From positions 422,309 through 486,308 of the forward strand of contig RDOB01000004.1 of the NCBI GenBank assembly GCA_011364965.1: a stretch of DNA of 64,000 bases, given 5' to 3'. Source of the stretch: Candidatus Heimdallarchaeota archaeon (GTDB taxonomy: Archaea > Asgardarchaeota > Heimdallarchaeia > Hodarchaeales > Hodarchaeaceae). The notes under the pieces are model-generated. The model did no database searches, had not been told where the DNA came from, and worked only from the letters and a program-made list of their open reading frames with translations. The position numbers were made by a program, and so were the translations under genes. Shown in pieces: positions 9,936-18,767 of the stretch (position 1 is the first letter of the stretch; each line of letters opens with the position of its first letter).

Positions 9936-10250
9936 ATGAGGAAACATGAAGAATTAGAAGAAAAATCAGCCCCATGTATCACGAGAAGTGTCGCTTTTTG
10001 TATCGATGGCTGTTTTAATTTTGTACCCTGTTATTTTTTCTGGAAAGATAATCTTAGACACGGACAGAGCTTTGGAAAAAGACTCTTCGGACTCCGCGTT
10101 GTCAACTTCTCAGATGGAAAACCTATCACCCTCTCAACCTCCTGCATGAGGAACTGCTGCTTCTGCTGTCCTTGCTTAGCATTAAAAACCAAAAGTAAAA
10201 GACGCTTGGGGGATTATTTCGCAGGAACCATTGTTATAAAAGATACTTAA
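9936..10250 (+). CDS. Short RDD-family protein lacking full membrane helices
   Basis: A 104-residue RDD-family protein. The family core is clear: ITRSVAFCIDG, then GQSFGKRLFGLRVVNFSDGKP, then KRRLGDYFAGTIVI. Normal RDD proteins have three membrane helices between these blocks. Here the first loop is cut to about 20 residues with only a short hydrophobic patch, and the segment before RRLGDY is a cysteine cluster (MRNCCFCCPC). It may be an internally deleted copy, or a soluble or monotopic variant that binds metal through its cysteines. RDD proteins have been linked to ion exchange and to secretion. It sits among decayed genes, so loss of function is plausible. Confidence 0.6.
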   Translation: MRKHEELEEKSAPCITRSVAFCIDGCFNFVPCYFFWKDNLRHGQSFGKRLFGLRVVNFSDGKPITLSTSCMRNCCFCCPCLALKTKSKRRLGDYFAGTIVIKDT

Positions 10251-10283
10251 CTTAAATCACCCAATCGTGGCTGAATCTAGATT

Positions 10284-10876
10284 ATGAAACGACTAGCCAT
10301 TCCAATTATCGAGTGTTTTTTGACGATTTTATTCTCACCTAGTAAGTTCAACAGTTTGTACTGAACCATTCACTCTTCAGATTATCGGTTGTCATCATTA
10401 TGCAGGATTAATTCCTCCCAATATCACGTGTACATATGATGCACGGGGATAATGACGAAATTATTTTCGAGCTTCAATACAATGAGAAAGAAAGCATTAA
10501 TATTACCAGCATAGAGATTTGGCAGACGCTACATTTCTATAATTCATATTGGAACGTAACAACCAGAAAGACGATTGAAATCCCTGATGTTCCCTTGTCT
10601 CAAGGAGACCAGTATTATTTCCTAGCATCAGGGTTATTTATATTCATAGATCAAGGGAAGACATTTACACAAGGACCTTTTTATGCGAAAATAATAGTGT
10701 CAGATGTTGACTATTGGATAACATTAGAGAGTTTTCCAGATACAATTCAAGAGGTTACTGAAGCAAACCTTCTGCCAAATACCCAGCTCTCAGAGAGAAT
10801 CTCTTCAATCCGCATTTCCATATTACTTCCAAGCATTAGTTTCCTTGCGCTTCGGAAGAAAATCCATAGAAAATGA
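10284..10876 (+). pseudogene. Decayed anchored secreted protein of unknown family
   Basis: Three frames join into one secreted protein. An ATG at 10284 gives a signal peptide (MKRLAIPIIECFLTILFS). A shift near 10340 moves to a frame reading VSSTVCTEPFTLQIIGC and NITCTYDA. A second shift near 10440 enters the long open stretch from 10436 to 10876. That last part reads as a beta-rich extracellular domain with N-glycosylation-like sites, ending in a hydrophobic helix and basic tail (SFLALRKKIHRK). The 146-codon frame alone would lack a signal peptide, which argues for a broken gene. The alternative is an intact small protein starting at 10436. The family is not recognised. Confidence 0.5.
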
Positions 10877-10992
10877 CCAAAAAGTAAACATATTAAGCTA
10901 GAGAGTACAAAGTTGCCACTAGCTTTAACCTTATAATCAAAGAGTCTAAATCAAAACACGCTTCTAAGACCAAATCCTTACAAGGTGATAGA

Positions 10993-12018
10993 ATGAGTAA
11001 TGATGATCAGCAATCCTCACGGAAAACACTCCTTGAAAAGATTAGTGTGAGATATGGAGTATCTAGCAATGATTTTCACTTTTTAGCGGAAGCTGACAAC
11101 AATTTCATTTATGAATTCATCTTAGAAGGAAAAGAATATATTTTAAGGGCAGGAACACGCCATAAAGAGGAGTTAATACAGGCAGAAATAGAATGGATTC
11201 TCTTTCTTCACTCTCAGAACATTAAAGTATCAATTCCTGTTCACTCAAAAGTTAAAAAGTACCTAGAGCAAGTAGAACACGAAGGAAAAATCTATCAGGT
11301 TGTGGCATTTGAAAAAGCTCTTGGAGATCGCGTTGAACTCCGAAATCCAGCTGAATGGAACGAACAATTCTGGGAAACCATGGGGAAGGTTATGGCAAAC
11401 CTCCATCAGGCCTCAGTTTTATATAATAGTCACGAACCTCAATACCGACGCCCCATGTATTACGAGGATGAGTATGTGGTAGGTTTGGACGACTATTTAG
11501 ATTCTGAAGAGGACAAAGCAATATTTCAAATTGCAAACCGTTTGTTAAAACACTTTGAAGAACTACCTACCAATCCCGATGCATTCGGGGTGATCCACAC
11601 GGATCTTCACACTGATAACTTCCATAAACACGGAAACAATATGATTATATTTGACTGGGACGATTCATACTATTTTTTCTTTATATATGACCTTGCTGCA
11701 GCATTTCACGAAACAATCTGGGATAATCCAGTAGAGAAACGACAAGAATTTGCTGATCGATTTATACCTGTTTTTTGGAAAGGTTACTCATCAGTTTATC
11801 CTCTGGATCGTAAATGGTTAAATTATCTGTCGGAATTTTTCAAATGGCGAGAGTTCATCATTTATGTCTGTGTAGTAAAGGATTTGAAAAAAGGGCCGCC
11901 TAATAAGCAAACGAAGTTATTTTTAAACAATGTGAAGACTGAATTTCGAGACTTGCTTGTGAACAATAAGCAAATGGTAGACATTCCTAGTGATTTGGCA
12001 AAATGGTTTCCACATTAA
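10993..12018 (+). CDS. Aminoglycoside phosphotransferase/choline kinase-fold kinase
   Basis: A 341-residue protein of the APH/ChoK kinase superfamily (SrkA/homoserine kinase type II-like). It has an N-lobe nucleotide site with FIYEFILEGKEYILRAG, a catalytic loop VIHTDLHTDNFH containing the Brenner HxDxxxxN motif, and a metal-binding IFDWDD replacing DFG. It probably phosphorylates a small hydroxylated molecule or a protein, but the substrate is not visible. The ATG has a GGTGAT ribosome site 5 bp upstream. It is followed 75 bp later by the SagB-type oxidoreductase in the same direction; a shared transcript is possible. Confidence 0.88.
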   Translation: MSNDDQQSSRKTLLEKISVRYGVSSNDFHFLAEADNNFIYEFILEGKEYILRAGTRHKEELIQAEIEWILFLHSQNIKVSIPVHSKVKKYLEQVEHEGKIYQVVAFEKALGDRVELRNPAEWNEQFWETMGKVMANLHQASVLYNSHEPQYRRPMYYEDEYVVGLDDYLDSEEDKAIFQIANRLLKHFEELPTNPDAFGVIHTDLHTDNFHKHGNNMIIFDWDDSYYFFFIYDLAAAFHETIWDNPVEKRQEFADRFIPVFWKGYSSVYPLDRKWLNYLSEFFKWREFIIYVCVVKDLKKGPPNKQTKLFLNNVKTEFRDLLVNNKQMVDIPSDLAKWFPH

Positions 12019-12093
12019 AGGGAAGTATCCTACCCAGAGGAGGTATACGATATTTTGAATAAATCCCAATAAAGTAGAAAAGGAGCTCAAACG

Positions 12094-12915
12094 ATGGAAA
12101 CAAGAAAAGAATACATAAAGGAATTATTTAAAAAGAATAGAAGTATACTTAAAGCCCCTGACTGGGCTACTATGCCACCCCCTGAAGATTGGGAATCAGA
12201 TCAACAGAAGGGAGTGGAAGAACCTCCCGCTCAAAAGGTTTATGCAAAAGATGCCCAAATTACAAACCTCATCCCTCATACAGAGTTTAATTCAAAAAAT
12301 TTTCCTATCAGCTTAATAGAGGCCATTACAAATCGACGCAGTCGTAGAAATTATAGCGAAAAACCATTAACTCTAAAAGAACTGTCATTTTTACTTTATA
12401 CAACCCAAGGTGTGCAGAAAATAGGGATTGATGAACGCCACGGACAAAAAAGGGCATTAAAACGAACTGTACCATCAGGGGGATCGCGGCATCCCTTTGA
12501 AACTTACCTAGTCGTACAACGCGTAGAGAACCTATCGCCAGGAATCTATCGTTATCTTGCTATAGAGGAGAAGCTGTTGTTCGTAAAACCAATTGAGGAA
12601 ACAACTATTGGAGAGACGTTATCGAGATTTACTAATGATCAAACTTTTTCAGGTAGAAGCGCAGTTTTCTTTATTTGGACAGTTACACCTTATCGGACGG
12701 AATGGCGGTACTCACTGATTTCCTACAGAACCATACCGATCGAAGTGGGGCATATCTGTCAAAACTTATATCTAGCATGTGAGGCTATTAATGCAGGGAT
12801 GTGTGCGATTTTGGCATATGATCAAAAAGGGATCGACGACTTAATTGGAGTGGATGGGGAAGAAGAGTTTGCTACTTACGTAGCTCCGGTAGGAAAGAGG
12901 AAAGAAAAAGAATGA
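12094..12915 (+). CDS. SagB-type nitroreductase/dehydrogenase
   Basis: A 273-residue FMN-dependent oxidoreductase of the SagB branch of the nitroreductase fold. After an 80-residue polar leader come the FMN phosphate-binding NRRSRRNYSEKPLTLKEL, the SagB hallmark VPSGGSRHPFETYLVV, a GIYRY turn and the C-terminal HICQNLYLACEAI...GMCAI region. Some members oxidise azolines in azol(in)e-modified peptides; many others stand alone with unknown substrates. No cyclodehydratase or precursor peptide is seen nearby, so a peptide-modification role is not supported. A good AAGGAG ribosome site precedes the ATG. Confidence 0.9.
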   Translation: METRKEYIKELFKKNRSILKAPDWATMPPPEDWESDQQKGVEEPPAQKVYAKDAQITNLIPHTEFNSKNFPISLIEAITNRRSRRNYSEKPLTLKELSFLLYTTQGVQKIGIDERHGQKRALKRTVPSGGSRHPFETYLVVQRVENLSPGIYRYLAIEEKLLFVKPIEETTIGETLSRFTNDQTFSGRSAVFFIWTVTPYRTEWRYSLISYRTIPIEVGHICQNLYLACEAINAGMCAILAYDQKGIDDLIGVDGEEEFATYVAPVGKRKEKE

Positions 12916-12989
12916 GTAAAAGATTTTAAACCAGTATGACCAAAAGAATGGAAGAGTCCAAAAAATGTAGGTCTTCCTTGGAAAGTAAG

Positions 12990-13103
12990 ATGAAGAATAT
13001 ACTCAATATGAATAACAAACTTCTTATAATCATAATATTAGTACTTGTTGGAATATTCACTCCTTCCATTATTTTAGTGACAAATAAACCATTTTTACAG
13101 TAG
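12990..13103 (+). CDS. Possible 37-residue membrane peptide or leftover signal peptide
   Basis: A short frame begins MKNILNMNNKLLIIIILVLV and continues with a hydrophobic helix, ending at TAG. It looks like a signal anchor. There is no convincing mature protein in frame after it, so it may be the surviving start of a lost secreted-protein gene. The rest of the 12916-13398 gap is AT-rich, and the 66-codon frame at 13183 has no protein-like pattern. Confidence 0.3.
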   Translation: MKNILNMNNKLLIIIILVLVGIFTPSIILVTNKPFLQ

Positions 13104-13398
13104 GAAAAGTTGAATACTCAACATAAATATTCCTTCAAACAAATAAAAGGGAGTATTTTCAAAGAATCAATCCCTTTATGCATTGAAAATAACACTGATT
13201 TTCACACTCTACATTTTAGTTAAAAATGTACGGTACTGCACATGGGTAAATAGAGATTATTATCCTAATTTCTCTTCACCTAATGATCGACAATTATTCG
13301 ATAGTTATTTTTTATTAATTAAATATTACAGAAAGAAAAGGATCAGAAAGAAATGTTTAAGACAATCGAATGCTACTTCTTAGATCCCTGAAATATTC

Positions 13399-14445
13399 CT
13401 ATTCTTGAAATTCTTGAAATGCCTCAAACACGACATATTCATCTAAAGGCTTTCGAGGAGCGGCCTCAGGCCAAACCTCAGGTTCTCCTAACGGACTGAA
13501 ACAAATCAAACGGTATTTCTCAGGAATTTGAAGAAAAGTTTTAAGTTGAGATTCAGGGAAAAAAGTCGTATAAAATCCTGTACCATACCCCAGATTGCGA
13601 GCTGCAATCATAAAATACGCAGCTGCAAACATACCATCTTGAAGAGTATACTCAGGATATTTCACAGTGGTATCAACTAAAATAACAATATATAGGGGAG
13701 CAGAGAAGATTTTATCAAGGGTTTGGGTTAAGGAAGTCTTTAATTCATCAATTTCTGCAGGAGAAGAAGTTCGGTGTTCCTGATACCTCTGGAGGTACCA
13801 GCTAAGCACTTCTGTCTTCAATTTCCTCATAGTTTCTGGATTTTGCATGACAAGGAACTTCCAAGGTTGTTGGTTCCCTGCACTGGGAGCATACTTCACC
13901 GAATCTAGAATTTTCAACAGATGGGCTTTAGGAATAGATTTTGATTTAAATTTACGAATAGTACGTCTACTTTTGAGAATAGAAAAGAGATATTCTTGAT
14001 CAGTGGAATAACGGATTGCTTCCACTGGATTGGTACTAAAACGAGTGATAGGGGAGCAGATATCAGAAAATACTTTCCATAAGCCATTTTCACGACGGAA
14101 AAGTAAAGTAAAATAGGAATCCAAGCCTGTGATTTGTTGAGTGTCTGGATCTTGCTCTCTATAATAAAAAAGAGCCATAGTATAACCAAAAGATGGAGAT
14201 TCAAATATCTTAATTAATTCAGCAGACATTTCCCAATTCCTCGTTTTGAACCATTCATCATGGAAATTATAATAATCCTTGAGTGAATCAATGAGAACTC
14301 CTCGGGCAGAAATGAAAAAGAAATCTTCCTTATCAGTGACGGTAGTAAATAATCTCTGAAGATCTGCTTTTTGAACTGCATCTACATAAAGAGAAAAAAC
14401 TTCTTTTAAAGAAAGAGAAGGATGATTTTCCTGCGGAATAGACAT
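13399..14445 (-). CDS. SnoaL-like domain fused to nitroreductase
   Basis: A 348-residue two-domain protein. Residues about 8-135 look like an NTF2/SnoaL/DUF4440 cone fold (FSLYVDAVQKADLQRL, then a TLLFRRENGLWKVFSDIC end strand). Residues about 150-340 are a nitroreductase: FSILKSRRTIRKFKSKSI for FMN binding, SVKYAPSAGNQQPWKFLV, a mid AAAYFMIAARNLGYGTGFY helix and the C-terminal ICFSPLGEP strand. It probably reduces a nitro, quinone or flavin-linked substrate with NAD(P)H; the extra domain could bind substrate. This order of domains is uncommon. It is divergent from the GNAT gene at 14570. Confidence 0.85.
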   Translation of the reverse strand: MSIPQENHPSLSLKEVFSLYVDAVQKADLQRLFTTVTDKEDFFFISARGVLIDSLKDYYNFHDEWFKTRNWEMSAELIKIFESPSFGYTMALFYYREQDPDTQQITGLDSYFTLLFRRENGLWKVFSDICSPITRFSTNPVEAIRYSTDQEYLFSILKSRRTIRKFKSKSIPKAHLLKILDSVKYAPSAGNQQPWKFLVMQNPETMRKLKTEVLSWYLQRYQEHRTSSPAEIDELKTSLTQTLDKIFSAPLYIVILVDTTVKYPEYTLQDGMFAAAYFMIAARNLGYGTGFYTTFFPESQLKTFLQIPEKYRLICFSPLGEPEVWPEAAPRKPLDEYVVFEAFQEFQE

Positions 14446-14569
14446 AGAATCAACAACCTGACCTACAACACTAGTAAGTAAACGTAAAGTCTTAGCAATT
14501 ATACCTATTTAAGAAACAAGATACTGGTAAAAAAGCTAGTGTTAATTTTATATAATTTACTAACTAATA

Positions 14570-15562
14570 ATGAACCGTAATAGGTTATTTTCCAAAAATA
14601 TAAGTTGTGATTTATCGATGAATCTTAGGAAAAGGATTTTCAGTTATGATAGGGATTTAGATTTAGCTAGAGAATTTTTATTAGAAGTTTACGAGGAACT
14701 TGGAGATTTAAATTATTTAATACCAACTAAAATAGAAAATCATAAATTTGGGCCTTGTGGATCGATCTATACAACAGAAGATGACAAAGATATTTTAATT
14801 TGGGAACTAAACGATCACGATGGTGTTAGTAACATTATTGCGGTTTCCCATAGAGGTGGAGCGGCTAATTACCATTTAGAAATTCTTCCTCAATTCAAAT
14901 CCCTTGAAAAACAGATCTTCTTAGACTTAGAGGACTATGAGAGATCAATAAGAGGGAATAGCAAACGAATCATTCATTACACAGTCGAAACTGACACAGA
15001 TAGATCAAAAGTATTAGAAGAATTAAACTATCACTTAGTTGAATTACATGAATTTAATTATAAAATATCACTAGTACATTCGATTTCAAAAGTAGATTTA
15101 CCCCCAAAATTCAAGATATATAATATTAAAAGTTCAAAAACAGATATTAATAAATTTCAGAAATGCTTAGGAGCAATATATCCTCATTGCGCAGAATATG
15201 CCTCAATAGAAAGGATACAATTCCTTCATAACGCGGAATTTTACCATGAGGACTTAGACCTTGCAATGGTATCTACTGAAGGAGACTTTATTTCGGTTTG
15301 TCAATTCCGATTAGATCCATATACAAGGATAGCTGAATTAGAATTGATTGGAACATTAAAAGAATATAGAGAACATCATATAGAGGAACATTTAATTAAT
15401 GAGGGATTACAGAGATTAAGGAAATATAACCCAAGAGAAATATACTCGGTGGAAATAAACATTAATGATGAATATTATAATTCCATACTCCAATCAATAG
15501 GATTTATTATCACTGAAAAGCTGTATATGTGGGAGAAACCATTGAATAAATCAATATCGTAA
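14570..15562 (+). CDS. GNAT-like N-acetyltransferase, probably tandem
   Basis: A 330-residue protein. The C-terminal part fits a GNAT fold: a strand FISVCQFRLDPYTRIAELELIGTLKEYR, the acetyl-CoA helix region REHHIEEHLINEGLQRL, and the closing NSILQSIGFIITEKLYMWEK, a classical last GNAT motif. The first 160 residues look like a second, diverged copy with a similar plan. The acetyl-CoA binding R/Q-x-x-G-x-G/A loop is poorly conserved, so activity is uncertain. Codon use is AT-rich. The substrate is unknown. Confidence 0.65.
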   Translation: MNRNRLFSKNISCDLSMNLRKRIFSYDRDLDLAREFLLEVYEELGDLNYLIPTKIENHKFGPCGSIYTTEDDKDILIWELNDHDGVSNIIAVSHRGGAANYHLEILPQFKSLEKQIFLDLEDYERSIRGNSKRIIHYTVETDTDRSKVLEELNYHLVELHEFNYKISLVHSISKVDLPPKFKIYNIKSSKTDINKFQKCLGAIYPHCAEYASIERIQFLHNAEFYHEDLDLAMVSTEGDFISVCQFRLDPYTRIAELELIGTLKEYREHHIEEHLINEGLQRLRKYNPREIYSVEININDEYYNSILQSIGFIITEKLYMWEKPLNKSIS

Positions 15563-15820
15563 ACATTAATGTCCGTTCGTTTTCTTTACATGCTTTTATT
15601 CTGAAAAAACTCGTCCACACTAATCCCTAGCTAAAATATGAGTGAAAGACCAGGAAGAAAATATACTGGGATCTCTAGCTTCAAAGATAGCTAATTGAAA
15701 AAGATTGAGAATATAAAATCACATCTTAGAATATTCTAGGATTGTATGTATCCTAGGCTAGTGGGATAATTTACTTAGGCAATCCAACAGAAAATTGTTT
15801 CTTTGTCTCTGAGTTTGATT

Positions 15821-17107
15821 CTACTGAGTAGATTGGTATTGCATCTTCAATACATTCCATAACTGAAAAAACACATAACTTGCTGCTGTACAGAAGAATA
15901 GGATCAGAATCCCAGGGATTAGGTAAAATTCAACGACCTTATTCATATGATAGGGACTTTCAACTTCTCCAGAATTATAATACCCAAGTTTATATTCCAA
16001 ATCGTCTTCTGATTCCCAAGGAATATCTTTCGAAATATTGTAAGGAAAATAATCATATTCAAAAAGCAAAACAATAATGAAAATAACTGAAAATGTTATA
16101 GCAAGAATTCCAGAATATTTACAGGTTTTAAAACTGCGGAGGAGGTTAGGTAATTCTTGATTGTTCGAAACATCTTTCATTTTGAAGAAATGAGTAAAAG
16201 AAGGAATACCAATCGCTCCAAATGCAACCATCAACCGTCCTGCATGAACACTCGAAAATCCAAAGAGAAGACCTAGGCCAAAGATCCCAGTCAAGTAAAA
16301 TATGTAGTTTTTTGGAGAAAGGTTTCTCCTCATCCAAGTACAGGAGAATAAATAGACAAATCCAAACCCAATCGAGATTGCAATTCTGAGGGGAGATAGA
16401 TAGATTCCCTCCTCGTAAGTCATCAACGCCAACCAATACTTCCCAAGTAAAGGAATAGGAATTAAGAAAGATAATATGATATCTTGATAAATCGTTATAA
16501 GGAATAAAACTGAAGGGAGAACTAATGCTAGGTAATATCGATTTAATTTGCTTAACACCAAACCCACAATAGGGATTAATGGGACCATCACTACAGTTTT
16601 ATGAATTGACCAAGCTAATAATAAAAATATCCCCGCTTTTTTATACTGCTTATTATAAAAGCTCTGAATTGCTAATAGAGAAACAGCAACGGAAGAGATT
16701 TGTCTTAAAGCAATGCCAAAAATACCAAAAAGGAGGAAGAATAACACAACTGTTCCATCTTTTTCACTTTCCTCCAAATCCTGAATAAAGAGAAAAAGAG
16801 AACCATAAGTGATAAGGGCGAGAATTCCCCAGAAAAATCTTGGTTCTCCAATTTGGTTTGTTAAAAAGTAGATAAATTCTGTGAGAGGTTCAATTAGGGT
16901 GAACTCAAATTCAGTTGCATTGTTAATAATCCCTAGATACCTATTAAAGTCAGCACCAACTTGCCACGCAAACGCAGTCACTAAGGCACAATAACTTAAG
17001 ATCCCATATCTCAGATTGTCATTGTTGAATTTTAGGTTAATTAACGCAACAAAAACAGGTAATAAATAGACGCAAAAAGTGCTAAAGATATCAAAAACCA
17101 TTCTCAT
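15821..17107 (-). CDS. EpsG-like polytopic membrane protein
   Basis: A 428-residue protein with about ten membrane helices in the pattern of EpsG/Wzy-like polysaccharide proteins. Visible signs are a GADFNRYLGII loop, then LRQISSVAVSLLAIQSFYNKQYKK and the WSIHKTVVMVP region, which match the conserved R...H loop of EpsG. Such proteins are thought to polymerise or move glycan repeat units at the membrane. There are no glycosyltransferase genes next to it, so it is an isolated copy. It has a short polar tail at the C-terminus. Confidence 0.65.
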   Translation of the reverse strand: MRMVFDIFSTFCVYLLPVFVALINLKFNNDNLRYGILSYCALVTAFAWQVGADFNRYLGIINNATEFEFTLIEPLTEFIYFLTNQIGEPRFFWGILALITYGSLFLFIQDLEESEKDGTVVLFFLLFGIFGIALRQISSVAVSLLAIQSFYNKQYKKAGIFLLLAWSIHKTVVMVPLIPIVGLVLSKLNRYYLALVLPSVLFLITIYQDIILSFLIPIPLLGKYWLALMTYEEGIYLSPLRIAISIGFGFVYLFSCTWMRRNLSPKNYIFYLTGIFGLGLLFGFSSVHAGRLMVAFGAIGIPSFTHFFKMKDVSNNQELPNLLRSFKTCKYSGILAITFSVIFIIVLLFEYDYFPYNISKDIPWESEDDLEYKLGYYNSGEVESPYHMNKVVEFYLIPGILILFFCTAASYVFFQLWNVLKMQYQSTQ

Positions 17108-17398
17108 AACCTAAATCTGCTGTTAGAAGGTAAAACAAACATAGTCATAGCATATGGATTTCGATCAGGTATGTTGCAATTTTACCTTGAGTAGTATTGC
17201 TTGATTATATATGAATATCACTCCCTGCAATCAATTCAACCTCCCATCGATTATTAAAAAAGCGTTCCACTTAATAACTGAGGGGAGTCATTTTTTAATT
17301 TTAAAGTTTATTTCTATTTTCAGGTTGAAATTTAATAGGAAATACACCGAAAATAGAGTGCTTTCAAAAGGAGATGAAAAGCTCTGAACTTCTGGGAA

Positions 17399-18517
17399 AT
17401 GGTGAATGATTTTCATCAAAAAGTGTACATGCATTACGAGAATGGTAGAGAAGGTCTAGCAGCAATCGAAACACTACAAAGTATCTTAGGAGAGTATACA
17501 GACTATACATACTCCATGCGTCACCCAATAGGGGCTAAATTGCTCAGAGCATCCCCAGAGGATTATCAGTGGAACATCCAATTTGCCAAGAAAATAACCC
17601 TCTTCAGCACAATATATGGAGCGGACAAAGTTCTTGCCCGTTTAGATAAACCTACAGAGGTGTATCAGGCGCTAACGGAAATAGAAGTTGCTCTAAAATT
17701 AAAAATTGCAGGCTTAAATATCTCATTTATAGAACAGTCTCCTACAGAGCAACGACCAGATCTAGTAGTAGAAGCTAACTCTCAGGAGTATAATATTCTA
17801 GTAATCCCTCTCAATACACCAGAACATGATATCCAACTCAACGACTTCTATTTTGTGATAATTAACAACTTGATTAAGGCTCGAAAACCCATCCTCTATG
17901 GCGGAGTCATAACCAAAGCCCTAAAAGATGCAGAACTCAAGCTCTTTCTGCAAAAACTAAAAGAAAAAGTTAATGAGGCATTAGAAAAGGATCAAATCAT
18001 CATCGTAAATGAAGAGGGGTATGTAACGATTGGGATTGCACCAGAACATCTACAGGAGAGCCTACCAGAAGAGTATGCCAATGGATTCCGATTTAGTCCG
18101 ATAACTGCTAGAGTAGTGGAGGAGCGAATTGTCGATATAATTACTAAGAAAAAAACTCATTTAGATCTAAAACAATTCAAACAACACCCCAACATTCTGG
18201 TGATACATAACCATACAAGTGGGTGGAAGCCAGAAGAGATTTTGAAGAACGCGGGTCCAACTATTGACCCCCTCCTAGGTACCTCCACCAATTTAATAGG
18301 CCTCATCCTAATCACGCAGCAACGTTGGTGGAGGACTGGAGAAACCCCAAGGAAAGAGACTTTAGAGAATAAAATCCTCGTGACACAAGCTCCCGCCATT
18401 CAGGAATCGGAAGCAACCCTGATCTGGCCAAATCCGCAAACTAACAAATCAATTCCTGAGAGAATAATTGAGGCGTTTACCGACTATCAACCACATCTAG
18501 AGGAGTTTTTTGCATAG
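17399..18517 (+). CDS. Unknown protein with possible nuclease-like fold lacking the ExK motif
   Basis: A 372-residue soluble protein that I do not recognise. Residues about 98-140 read TEIEVALKLKIAGLNISFIE, then RPDLVVEANSQEYNILVIP. This resembles the E-helix, PD strand and ExK strand of PD-(D/E)XK nucleases, but the ExK residues are replaced by ILV. The rest is mixed alpha/beta with several lysine-rich helices. It may be an inactive nuclease-like fold, or the likeness may be chance. No operon partner is evident. ATG at 17399 is used; a GGAG lies about 30 bp upstream, too far to be its ribosome site. Confidence 0.45.
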   Translation: MVNDFHQKVYMHYENGREGLAAIETLQSILGEYTDYTYSMRHPIGAKLLRASPEDYQWNIQFAKKITLFSTIYGADKVLARLDKPTEVYQALTEIEVALKLKIAGLNISFIEQSPTEQRPDLVVEANSQEYNILVIPLNTPEHDIQLNDFYFVIINNLIKARKPILYGGVITKALKDAELKLFLQKLKEKVNEALEKDQIIIVNEEGYVTIGIAPEHLQESLPEEYANGFRFSPITARVVEERIVDIITKKKTHLDLKQFKQHPNILVIHNHTSGWKPEEILKNAGPTIDPLLGTSTNLIGLILITQQRWWRTGETPRKETLENKILVTQAPAIQESEATLIWPNPQTNKSIPERIIEAFTDYQPHLEEFFA

Positions 18518-18567
18518 CTATATCTATCCATATAATTCCATGAATGGAAAAAAGAACAGTAAAAAAA

Positions 18568-18680
18568 GCGTTAGATCAAAAGCCAATTTGTGTAAACATC
18601 CATAATGCGATTTCAATAGCTATCTAACAAGGGAACCTCTCAGTTTTCACACTTTTCTTGAAATAGGAGCCCTCCTTCGG
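18568..18680 (-). repeat. Copy of dispersed decayed coding segment
   Basis: Contains CTTGAAATAGGAGCCCTCC and upstream parts (GATCAAAAGCCAATTTGTG) shared with the copies listed at 60240, 61475 and 63612. Read on the minus strand it gives EGGLLFQEK and IAIEIALWMFTQIG. It fills most of the gap between two genes. Confidence 0.55.
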
Positions 18681-18767
18681 TTTGGTACATGTATCAAGGG
18701 ATAATGCCAAGACATTAAGAAGGTTGAAACGTATGGGACGATAAGAAACTCTTCCACCATTATCCCG

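Noticed and set aside
13183..13383. 66-codon plus-strand frame
   Set aside because: Composition looks random (YYRKKRIRKKCLRQ end), with no ribosome site and no conserved feature.
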